Part shown: piece after piece, positions 16,637 through 29,242 of the stretch | Position numbering within the stretch: the stretch's first letter is position 1 | How the letters are laid out: every line of letters starts with the position of its first letter | Assembly (NCBI RefSeq): GCF_024220175.1 | Contig: NZ_CP098502.1 | Coordinates: 2,666,001-2,730,000, forward strand | From: Paraconexibacter antarcticus | GTDB taxonomy: Bacteria; Actinomycetota; Thermoleophilia; Solirubrobacterales; Solirubrobacteraceae | Direction: 5' to 3' | DNA length: 64,000 bases | The notes under the pieces: generated by a model | Told to the model about the DNA's origin: nothing | Databases searched by the model: none | What the model saw: only the letters and a program-made list of their open reading frames with translations | Made by a program: the position numbers and the translations under genes

Positions 16637-17715
16637 GCGACGAGCACATCACCGACGAGACCGCGCCCGAGGAGACCGGACCCGGCCGCCCGGAGCCCGC
16701 CCGCCCGCAGCCCGGCGACGCCGGCTTCGCCGCCTCCCGGCCGTACGACCCGGCCGGGACCCGGCCCAAGCATCGCCTCGAGGACCTGCTGCCCGCCGGC
16801 GCCCAGGGGCTGCTCCCCGGCGACGTCGTCGACGGCGATGCCGTCGAGGAGCCGTGGTCCACGTTCGGTGGTGGCGACGCGCCCGGGCCTCCGGACGACG
16901 CCGGCGACGACGAGCACCTGCTCCCGGTCCGCCAGCCCGCCGGATCCGTGCCGGCGACGGGGGAGCGGGGAATCCCGCCGAAGCAGTCGCGCCGCATCGG
17001 CGCGATCGCCGGCGCGCTGCTCGCGCTCGCGGTCGCCGGCATCGGCGTCTCCGTCCTCATCCTCGCCGGGAACGGGCACGACAGCAAGCCGGCGCCGACC
17101 GGCGTCGCGTGGTCCGCGTGGCGCCCCCACGGCACCGGCGAGCAGCAGGTCGCCCAGATCGCCACCCGCGTCGGCCGCGAGTACCGCGGCTCGGACCGGA
17201 AGCAGCTCGTGGCCGTCACCGGGGGTCCGCTCGAGGCGGCCGGGCTTCCGCTGACCGTCGCGCTGCGCGAGCCGGCGAGCCAGGGGGGCAACATCGACCT
17301 CGAGTCCGGCACCGCCGTCCTCTACCGGCTCTGCGGCCTCGGCGCCCGCTGCTCGATCGCCACCGGCAGGCCGTCGGTCAAGCGCCACCTCCTGCTCCGC
17401 CGTGAGGCGCTCGAGCTCGCGCTCTACACCCTGCGGTACATCGCCGTCGACCAGGTCGTGGTGTTCATGCCGCCGCCACCCGGCAAGACGGCGAACGAGG
17501 CCCTGTTCTTCAAGCGCTCACAGCTGCGCAAGCAGCTCGAGCAGGTGCCGCTGGACGCGTCCCTCACCCCGCAGACGCCGACCGTGTCGTCGGTCGCGAA
17601 ATCCCCGGACGCGCGGCTCGTGCAGGCGATCACGCTGTCGACGCTGTTCAAGTTCAGCCTGACCCAGGCGAACTCCGACACCCGCGGCTTCCTCGTGCTC
17701 GACCCGCTCGGCTGA
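16633..17715 (+). CDS. Single-pass membrane protein of unknown function, partner of the FtsH-like protease
   Basis: A 360-aa protein starting with a GTG that overlaps the protease stop (GTGA). Residues 1-120 are acidic and Pro/Gly-rich, probably disordered and cytosolic. Residues about 122-146 (IGAIAGALLALAVAGIGVSVLIL) form one membrane segment, and the remaining ~210 residues form an exported globular domain containing a Cys pair in LCGLGARCSI. I recognise no family. Coupling to an FtsH-like protease suggests a regulator or adaptor, comparable in topology to other single-pass FtsH modulators; that is inference from position only. Confidence 0.75.
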   Translation: MSDEHITDETAPEETGPGRPEPARPQPGDAGFAASRPYDPAGTRPKHRLEDLLPAGAQGLLPGDVVDGDAVEEPWSTFGGGDAPGPPDDAGDDEHLLPVRQPAGSVPATGERGIPPKQSRRIGAIAGALLALAVAGIGVSVLILAGNGHDSKPAPTGVAWSAWRPHGTGEQQVAQIATRVGREYRGSDRKQLVAVTGGPLEAAGLPLTVALREPASQGGNIDLESGTAVLYRLCGLGARCSIATGRPSVKRHLLLRREALELALYTLRYIAVDQVVVFMPPPPGKTANEALFFKRSQLRKQLEQVPLDASLTPQTPTVSSVAKSPDARLVQAITLSTLFKFSLTQANSDTRGFLVLDPLG

Positions 17716-17846
17716 CGGCTCCCGCGCCCGGCCTCCGCAGCGGCGACACCGTCATCGCGCAGACGCCCTGAGCGCCACGGGCGCCCGGGGATGCACGCGG
17801 GCTTGCAGCGCGCGGCATTCCGGCGCGAACCGGGCCGCCGACGCCC

Positions 17847-17852
17847 TACCCT
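17847..17852 (+). promoter_or_regulatory. Leaderless-type -10 hexamer TACCCT
   Basis: TACCCT lies exactly 6 nt before the GTG start of the L,D-transpeptidase. Confidence 0.6.
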
Positions 17853-17858
17853 GGTCGC

Positions 17859-19478
17859 GTGCCCGAGCCGACGAGAACCCGCGATCGCTCCTGGCTGCCG
17901 CGGGCGGGCGGCGCCGCGGCGCTCGTCCTCGTCCTCCTCGCCGGCGCGGCCTTCGCGGTCGTGCACTGGTCGGGCGCGACGCTCGGCGCCGACGACGAGG
18001 CGCTCGCGCGGGTCCACCTCTCGGCCTTCGGGGGGACGGTCACCGGCGCCCGCGTCGTCACCGCCTCGGGGAAGACCGTGCCGCTCGTCCGGACCGGTGA
18101 CCTCCTGACCCCGGCGAAGCAGCTCGCCAGCGGGCAGCGGGTCCGCGTGACCGTCGACGTGCGGCGGCCCGGCATCGTCGCCTGGGCGCTCGGCAAGGTC
18201 CGGCACGAGCACCTCACCCTCCGCACCCCGCAGGCGTCCGTCGCCTCGCGCTGGATCGACGCCGCGGCCGACGGCACCGTCCGCGTCCCGTTCGACGGCA
18301 CCGTCGAACGGGTCTCCTACGTCCTCGGGCACCAGGCCTCCGAGCGCCGCCTCGCGACGCCCGCCACGACGGTCTCGCTCGGGCGCCCCGCCGCGGCCGG
18401 CTCGGTGAAGATCGCCGCCAGCGCCCGGCCGTGGCTGCGCCTGGACCACCAGGCGACGGTCGACTGGTTCCCGAAGGCCAAGGTCCCCGTCGCGATCGTC
18501 AGCCCGAAGCCCGGCGGCCTGCGCGGCCCCGCCGAGCCGATCCGCCTCACCTTCTCCGTCCCGGTGCGCCAGGCGCTCGGCGGCACGAAGCCGGCGCTGT
18601 CGCCCTCCACGCCCGGCCGGTGGACGAAGCCCGACAGCCATACCCTCGTCTTCACGCCGTCCGGCTACGGCACGGGCTTCGGCCAGGCCGTCCACGTGAC
18701 GCTCCCGCGGACCGTCGGCATCGCGGGCCAGGACGGGCGCGACGTGCGCGCCGTCCGGGAGGTCTCCTGGACGAGCCAGCCCGGCTCCACCCTGCGGCTG
18801 CAGCAGCTCCTCGCCGAGGCCGGGTACCTGCCGCTCGACTGGGCCCCGAGCGGGACGCCGGTGGCGAGGACCCGCGCCGCCCAGTCGCGCGCCGCGTCGC
18901 AGGCGCCGGACGGGACCTTCAGCTGGCGCTACGCGAACACGCCGAAGGAGCTCAAGGGCCTGTGGACGCCCGGCAAGGTCGACGTCATCACCCGGGGCGC
19001 GCTCATGATGTTCCAGGACGAGCACCACCTCGCCGTCGACGCCGTCGCGGGCGCCGGCGTGTGGAAGGCGCTCCTGGACGACACGATCGCGGGCAAGCGC
19101 CACGCCGGGGGCTACAACTACGTCTACGTGCACCGCAGGGTGCCGCAGCGGCTCACGCTGTGGCACGCCGGGCACACGGTCCTCACGTCCCCGGGCAACA
19201 CGGGCGTCCCGGCCGCGCCGACCGAGCTCGGGACGTTCCCCGTCTTCGAGCACCTCGCCGTCACGACGATGAGCGGGACGAACCCGGACGGGTCGCACTA
19301 CCACGACCCGGGCATCAAGTGGGTGAGCTACTTCAACGGCGGCGACGCGCTGCACTCGTTCAACCGCGCGTCGTTCGGGACCCCGCAGAGCCTCGGATGC
19401 GTCGAGCTGCCCCTGGCCACGGCCGCGAAGGTCTGGCCGTACACGCCGATCGGGACACTCGTCACGATCGAGCAGTAA
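17859..19478 (+). CDS. L,D-transpeptidase (YkuD) with Ig-like and peptidoglycan-binding regions
   Basis: A 539-aa cell-wall enzyme anchored by one N-terminal membrane segment (GGAAALVLVLLAGAAFAVV). Two beta-rich Ig-like regions follow (about 45-185 and 205-315), then a degenerate peptidoglycan-binding repeat (RLQQLLAEAGYLPLDW and GALMMFQDEHHLAVDAVAG). The YkuD catalytic domain comes last, with the His of ALHSF and Cys514 in SLGCVELP. It would form 3-3 (L,D) crosslinks or attach proteins to murein outside the membrane. The order of domains is typical for actinobacterial Ldt proteins. The GTG start is supported by TACCCT 6 nt upstream. Confidence 0.88.
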   Translation: MPEPTRTRDRSWLPRAGGAAALVLVLLAGAAFAVVHWSGATLGADDEALARVHLSAFGGTVTGARVVTASGKTVPLVRTGDLLTPAKQLASGQRVRVTVDVRRPGIVAWALGKVRHEHLTLRTPQASVASRWIDAAADGTVRVPFDGTVERVSYVLGHQASERRLATPATTVSLGRPAAAGSVKIAASARPWLRLDHQATVDWFPKAKVPVAIVSPKPGGLRGPAEPIRLTFSVPVRQALGGTKPALSPSTPGRWTKPDSHTLVFTPSGYGTGFGQAVHVTLPRTVGIAGQDGRDVRAVREVSWTSQPGSTLRLQQLLAEAGYLPLDWAPSGTPVARTRAAQSRAASQAPDGTFSWRYANTPKELKGLWTPGKVDVITRGALMMFQDEHHLAVDAVAGAGVWKALLDDTIAGKRHAGGYNYVYVHRRVPQRLTLWHAGHTVLTSPGNTGVPAAPTELGTFPVFEHLAVTTMSGTNPDGSHYHDPGIKWVSYFNGGDALHSFNRASFGTPQSLGCVELPLATAAKVWPYTPIGTLVTIEQ

Positions 19479-19615
19479 CGGCGCCCGTCAGGCTCATCTG
19501 ACGAGCGCCCTTGCGCCAGACCGCCGGGGAGGCGTACCGTGGGTCCTCGGACCGCGGCGCCGGAGCGCCGCGGACCGGATGGCCCGCCCCCGTCATCCTC
19601 GTCCGGAGTCCCCCC

Positions 19616-19873
19616 ATGTCCACGCCCTTCGCAGTCCGGTCAGCCGAGCGCTTCGTGATCCGGTCCCCCGCAGATCTCGACGCGCGCGAGGAGCTCTCGG
19701 TCCTGACCGAGGCCCAGCTGCACTCCCTCAGAGCACTCGTCGTCCGCTATCCCCGCTGCGACGTCGCGGTCGAGACGTGCGGCGGAGGCTCCTTCGTCGT
19801 CCGCGTGTGGAGCCGCAGCGGCCGGCTCGTGTCGGTGCGGCACGTGTTCCCGCCGGGCACGACGGTCTGGTGA
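19616..19873 (+). CDS. 85-aa protein of unknown function
   Basis: A short protein, MSTPFAVRSAERFVIRSPADLD..., with a predicted alpha-beta pattern (a helix TEAQLHSLRALVVRYP followed by strands VAVETCGGG, FVVRVWSR and RLVSVRHVF). I do not recognise a family. Support comes from a CCGGAG element 5 nt upstream of the ATG, codon usage like the neighbours and a position between two convergent-looking gene ends. Its 3' end is 19 bp from the end of the opposing small gene. Confidence 0.55.
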   Translation: MSTPFAVRSAERFVIRSPADLDAREELSVLTEAQLHSLRALVVRYPRCDVAVETCGGGSFVVRVWSRSGRLVSVRHVFPPGTTVW

Positions 19874-19892
19874 CCGCGGCGGCTGCCGGGGG

Positions 19893-20150
19893 TCAGAGCG
19901 GCGGTGCCGAGAGGCCCGCGCCGCGCAGCTCGTCGAGCGCGCCGAGGATCTGGTCCGGGGTGCAGCCGGCCTGCGCGGCGGCGCGGAGGTGGCCCGCGAG
20001 CGGGCGCCCCTTGGCCGCGGCGGCCGTGAGGTCCTCGAGAGCCGCCTCGACGGCCACGCCGTAGGGCCGCGCGCGCTCGCCGGCGAGCGCCTCGGCGCCG
20101 CTGAAGACCGCGCTCCAGTCGTCCGTGGGAGAGGAAACGTTGATCGCCAT
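19893..20150 (-). CDS. 85-aa helical protein of unknown function
   Basis: The product MAINVSSPTDDWSAVFSG... is mostly helical (SGAEALAGERARPYGVAVEAALEDLTAAAA) and ends in a helix-turn-helix-like segment, QAGCTPDQILGALDELRGAG. No family is evident. The ATG at 20148-20150 is preferred over a longer upstream frame because TACCAT sits exactly 6 nt before it on the minus strand. It is divergent from the next membrane-protein gene, which has its own hexamer. Confidence 0.6.
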   Translation of the reverse strand: MAINVSSPTDDWSAVFSGAEALAGERARPYGVAVEAALEDLTAAAAKGRPLAGHLRAAAQAGCTPDQILGALDELRGAGLSAPPL

Positions 20151-20156
20151 GATCCG

Positions 20157-20162
20157 ATGGTA
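20157..20162 (-). promoter_or_regulatory. Leaderless-type -10 hexamer TACCAT
   Basis: Minus-strand TACCAT ends 6 nt before the ATG of the 85-aa helical protein; it decides that start. Confidence 0.6.
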
Positions 20163-20265
20163 GGACAGGAGGTAGTCGGACGTCCACATAGTTGGCGTGC
20201 GACCCCCCGAACGGCGGGGCGCGGCGGATCGGCGCGCGGCCCTATCCACCGCATGCGGCCGGAGA

Positions 20266-20271
20266 CATAAT
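20266..20271 (+). promoter_or_regulatory. Leaderless-type -10 hexamer CATAAT
   Basis: CATAAT, close to the bacterial -10 consensus, ends 6 nt before the ATG at 20278. It is divergent from the hexamer at 20157-20162. Confidence 0.55.
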
Positions 20272-20277
20272 GGCGAG

Positions 20278-20838
20278 ATGACCGAGCAGCGGGCGCGCAT
20301 CGGAGATCGGCAGGCGCTCGGCGCCGCCGTGCGCCCGCGCGGAGAGCGCCCGCGCCCGGCGGCCCCGCGGGAGGCGGCGCCGGAGCCGCTGTGGTCCGAG
20401 GAGGTCATCGGCGCGGCCTGGCTCATGGCGGTCGTGGGCCCGATCCTCGTCGCCGTGGCGGGCAGCTACTACGTCTTCGTCGCCGGGGGCGCCGTGTGCG
20501 GTGCGGCCCTCGTCGTCCTCCTCACGGCCGCGCTGCCGGCGTCGGGGGCGGGCGCGACGGAGGCAGGGCTCCCGGCGACCGGCGCGCTCGCGGCGATGGC
20601 GGTGAGCCTCGTCCTCGCGATGGCGGAGGGCGGCCACTGGTGGGCGGTCCCGGCGGTCATCGTGCCGGTCGGCGCCGGGTGGCTCGTGCTGCTCGCGGGC
20701 CTGGCCGACCACGGGCCGCCGGCCACGGCCGAGCGGCTCGCCGCCCGTGGCCCGAACGCCGGCGTCCTCGTCGCCTACGCGGCGTTCGTCGTCGTCGTGA
20801 TGGCCGTGCTGCTCGCCTGGTTCTCCGGGACTATCTGA
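20278..20838 (+). CDS. Integral membrane protein, four or five segments, unknown function
   Basis: A 186-aa protein with a cytosolic Arg/Ala/Pro-rich N-terminus (about 40 residues), then hydrophobic segments around 46-64 (AAWLMAVVGPILVAVAGSYY), 67-84, 98-113, 118-137 and a final one, VLVAYAAFVVVVMAVLLAWF. There is no catalytic or transport motif. Its stop overlaps the end of the opposing ATP-binding protein gene by 8 nt. The CATAAT hexamer 6 nt before the ATG supports this start. Confidence 0.65.
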   Translation: MTEQRARIGDRQALGAAVRPRGERPRPAAPREAAPEPLWSEEVIGAAWLMAVVGPILVAVAGSYYVFVAGGAVCGAALVVLLTAALPASGAGATEAGLPATGALAAMAVSLVLAMAEGGHWWAVPAVIVPVGAGWLVLLAGLADHGPPATAERLAARGPNAGVLVAYAAFVVVVMAVLLAWFSGTI

Positions 20839-21247
20839 GGCCGTCGACCTCGAACCACGCCCGGGTGCCCGGGTGCGACGAGGTGATCCCCCAGCGCCGC
20901 GCGAGCCGCGCGACGATCTTCAGGCCCAGGCCTCCGGGGCCGCCATGGCGGTGGACCTCGACGGCGCCGTGACCGGCCATCCTCGCCTCGGCCTCCATCG
21001 CGGTGTCGCAGACGGTGACGCGCAGACCGTGGTCGAGCGGGTCGGTGTGGATCGTGATCGTGTCCTGGGGCGTCAGCTCACCCTCCACGAGGGCGACCGT
21101 GACGAGCTCGCTGACGAGCAGCGCGACCGTCTCGGCCGCCTCGGCGTCCTCGACCTGCGCGCAGACCTGGCGCCGCGCGGCGGCGGCCGAGGCCGGGACG
21201 GCGGGCAGGACGACGGTGGTGGGGGTCGTGGGCACGTCCCCCGGCAT
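20831..21247 (-). CDS. RsbW-like ATP-binding (HATPase_c_2) protein with a degenerate N-box
   Basis: A 138-aa GHKL-type domain similar to anti-sigma serine kinases. The N-box region reads SELVTVALVEGEL where functional kinases have an Asn after ELVT (ELVTNA); here it is Val. The D-box region is VTVCDTAMEAEA, and the G-box GGPGGLGLKIVARLA is well kept. Loss of the Mg-binding Asn suggests it may bind partners or nucleotide weakly rather than phosphorylate an anti-anti-sigma factor. The ATG at 21245-21247 is the first start that gives a family-length protein. The neighbouring GGDEF and PP2C genes suggest a stress-signalling context. Confidence 0.7.
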   Translation of the reverse strand: MPGDVPTTPTTVVLPAVPASAAAARRQVCAQVEDAEAAETVALLVSELVTVALVEGELTPQDTITIHTDPLDHGLRVTVCDTAMEAEARMAGHGAVEVHRHGGPGGLGLKIVARLARRWGITSSHPGTRAWFEVDGLR

Positions 21248-21311
21248 GCCCGTCAGCGGCCTCGCGCGAACCCGGACCTCGGGCGGCCGGGGCGGTGCAC
21301 GGGGCCGTGCG

Positions 21312-22505
21312 TCAGCGGGGGGTCGTGCCGCAGCGCTGCGGCTTGCGCGCGTACATCTGGCGGTCGGCGCGCTCGAGCGCCTCGGCGGGGGAGAGGCTGC
21401 GGGCGAGCGAGGCGGCCCCGGCGCTGAAGGCGATCGGGGCGCCGGCCCGGCTGCCGGCCGCGCTCCGCAGCCGCGAGACGAACATGTTCGCCGCGCCGGC
21501 GTCGCAGCGGGTGAGGAGCACGGCGAACTCGTCCCCGCCGAGACGGGCGACGATGTCGGTGCTGCGCGCGGTGAGCCGCAGGGCGTGGGCGAAGCGGCGC
21601 AGCGCGTGGTCGCCGGCGGCGTGGCCGTCCTCGTCGTTGAGCGCCTTGAAGCCGTCGAGGTCGAGGACGACGATGTGGGAGTCGAGCTCGTCGCGGCGGG
21701 CGAGGGCCCACTCGCGCGCGAGGGCGTTCTCGAAGACGCGGCGGTTCGCGACGCCGGTGAGGAAGTCGACGTACGCGTACTCCTCGAGCAGCGCCTGCTC
21801 GGAGCGCACGCGCGTGAGGTCGGCGCGCAGGGCGGCGAGCTCGTGCTGGAGCGAGGCGACGACCCGCCGCTGCTCGTCCGGGTCGCCGGCGGGCAGGCGC
21901 GAATAGCCCTCGGCGGGGATGACGTGGCTGTGGAGGTCGCAGACGGCCGCGAAGGCGGCGGCGCTCTGGGCGTCGTCGAAGGCGTCCATCGGGTACGCGC
22001 ACAGCAGGGAGAAGGGCATGACCTCGCCGAGGTCGTTCCACAGGCCCTCGAGCGCGATCGCCGAGTTGATCTCACGGTCGGCCCACAGGAGGGCGACCAT
22101 CTCGCCGTACACGCGCACGGCGCGGTCCCCGTTCGCGCCCGCCCGGCCCAGGACGGCTCGGGCCGCGGCCGCGAAGCGGACGGGATCGGGGCCGTCGTCG
22201 CCCATGATGCGCGCGAGCGTGTCGCGGGCGTCGAGCATGACGAGGCGGTCGGCGGCCTCGGCGTCGTCCACGTCGACGCCCGCGTCCTGGAGGGCGAGGC
22301 GGAACGCGCTGCGGTGCTCGGCGGTCGCGACGATGACGGCGGCGTGGCCGTCGCGGAGCACGGGGAGGAGGAAGTCGCGCACCGTCTCGACGAGGAACGC
22401 GTCGCTCTCGTAGAACTCGACGAGGTGGCCGTGGGCGTGCTCGTGTCCGTTGACGACCGCCTCGCCGGCGACCGACGCCGCCGGCGTCTGTTCCCCCATC
22501 GTCAT
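21312..22505 (-). CDS. MEDS-domain diguanylate cyclase
   Basis: A 397-aa cytosolic signalling protein. Residues about 25-190 match the MEDS (DcmR sensory) domain, starting HLVEFYESDAFLVETVRDFL, as also found beside anti-sigma systems. A coiled linker leads to a GGDEF domain beginning DFLTGVANRR, with the active site LGGDEF. An RxxD product-inhibition site (RSTD) sits five residues before GGDEF, so it should be an active, feedback-inhibited cyclase making c-di-GMP from GTP. No EAL domain is attached. Two ATGs (22503-22505 and 22497-22499) are possible starts. Confidence 0.88.
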   Translation of the reverse strand: MTMGEQTPAASVAGEAVVNGHEHAHGHLVEFYESDAFLVETVRDFLLPVLRDGHAAVIVATAEHRSAFRLALQDAGVDVDDAEAADRLVMLDARDTLARIMGDDGPDPVRFAAAARAVLGRAGANGDRAVRVYGEMVALLWADREINSAIALEGLWNDLGEVMPFSLLCAYPMDAFDDAQSAAAFAAVCDLHSHVIPAEGYSRLPAGDPDEQRRVVASLQHELAALRADLTRVRSEQALLEEYAYVDFLTGVANRRVFENALAREWALARRDELDSHIVVLDLDGFKALNDEDGHAAGDHALRRFAHALRLTARSTDIVARLGGDEFAVLLTRCDAGAANMFVSRLRSAAGSRAGAPIAFSAGAASLARSLSPAEALERADRQMYARKPQRCGTTPR

Positions 22506-22583
22506 CGGGGACGTATCGGTCGTGGCCGAGCGGGCCTTGAGCGCCCGCGCCGCGTGCGCGGCGTCCGGGCGCGGCGGCGGTGT

Positions 22584-23537
22584 TCAGGCGACGAGCATCG
22601 CGGCGCCGATCGCACCCCCGAGGTCGCCCAGCGCGGCGATCTCGAAGACCGGCGGGTTGTCGCTGCTGAACAGGTGCGGCGCCATCGCCTCGCGGATGCG
22701 GTCCGCGAACGGCTCCCCGAAGCGGACGCCCATCCCGCCGCCGAGGACGACGGCCTCGACGTCGAGGACGTTGACGACGGAGGCGACGCCGACGCCGAGC
22801 GCGGCGATGGCCTCGTCGATGAGCGACGTGGCGAGCTTGTCGCCCTGGTCGAGCGCGCGCGCCCAGATCCCGCTCGTCAGGCGCGGGCGGTCGTGCTCCT
22901 CCATGAGCTTGAAGAGCTTCGTCTTCTCGCCCTTGGCCTCGAGCTTGCGCGCGCGGATCTCGAGGGCGCCGCGGCCGGCGTACGCCTCCATGCAGCCGCG
23001 GCGGCCGCACGGGCAGCGCAGGCCGTCCCGCTCGATGACGACGTGCCCGATCTCGCCGGCGGCGCCGCGGCCGAGCCACGGCTCGTCGTTCAGGACGATG
23101 CCGCCGCCCACGCCGGTGCCCCAGAAGACGCCGAGCAGCGAGTGGTACGCCCGCCCGACCCCGAGCGCGAACTCCGCGTCGGTCGCGACCTGGACGTCGT
23201 TCCCGAGCGCGACCCGGCAGCCGAGCGCCCGCGACAGCGCGTCCCCGAGCGCGAACGTCCCCTCCCAGCCGGGGAGGTTGCGCGCGCCGCTGACGGTCCC
23301 CGCACCTGCGTCGACGATGCCCGGCGAGCCCGCGCCGACCCCGCCGAGCGCCTTCGTCCTCACCCCGGCGGCCTCGGCCGCGTCGCCGAGCGCGCCGGCC
23401 ATCGCGTCGGCGACGTCCTGCGGGCCGCCCGTGGTCGGCGTGGGCCGCCGGGCCTGCCCGAGCACCTCATGGTCCTCACCGACCACGACCGCCTGGATCT
23501 TCGTGCCGCCGAGGTCGATCCCGCCGCGTGCTGTCAT
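22584..23537 (-). CDS. ROK-family sugar kinase (glucokinase-like)
   Basis: A 317-aa kinase with the N-terminal phosphate motif GIDLGGTKIQAVV, the ROK catalytic region LGNDVQVATDAEF, the conserved GEIGHVVI and the zinc motif CPCGRRGCME. Such enzymes phosphorylate glucose or N-acetylated hexoses with ATP, or polyphosphate in some actinobacteria. No DNA-binding helix-turn-helix is fused, so it is an enzyme rather than a NagC/XylR-type repressor. The start ATG is backed by TAGGCT 7 nt upstream. It is divergent from the large histidine kinase. Confidence 0.9.
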   Translation of the reverse strand: MTARGGIDLGGTKIQAVVVGEDHEVLGQARRPTPTTGGPQDVADAMAGALGDAAEAAGVRTKALGGVGAGSPGIVDAGAGTVSGARNLPGWEGTFALGDALSRALGCRVALGNDVQVATDAEFALGVGRAYHSLLGVFWGTGVGGGIVLNDEPWLGRGAAGEIGHVVIERDGLRCPCGRRGCMEAYAGRGALEIRARKLEAKGEKTKLFKLMEEHDRPRLTSGIWARALDQGDKLATSLIDEAIAALGVGVASVVNVLDVEAVVLGGGMGVRFGEPFADRIREAMAPHLFSSDNPPVFEIAALGDLGGAIGAAMLVA

Positions 23538-23544
23538 GAGGACG

Positions 23545-23550
23545 AGCCTA
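23545..23550 (-). promoter_or_regulatory. Leaderless-type -10 hexamer TAGGCT
   Basis: Minus-strand TAGGCT ends 7 nt before the ATG of the ROK kinase. Confidence 0.6.
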
Positions 23551-23712
23551 CGTGGGTCGTCGCCTCGGTCGTCGCCACGGCAGGCACGGTGGCGACGCGG
23601 AACGCGGTCCGCGGCGCGCGGGAGCGCCGGGCGCCACCCGCCGGGGGTGGTGTGGTTGGATCGTTCCCACGGCGGGTATCAGCCCTCCGGCCGACAGACC
23701 CGGGGGAACGCG

Positions 23713-29241
<5,529 letters not shown>

Positions 29242-29242
29242 C

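Noticed and set aside
17716..17858. Search of intergenic gaps for tRNA or rRNA genes
   Set aside because: No cloverleaf-compatible sequence or conserved T-loop was seen here or in the other gaps.
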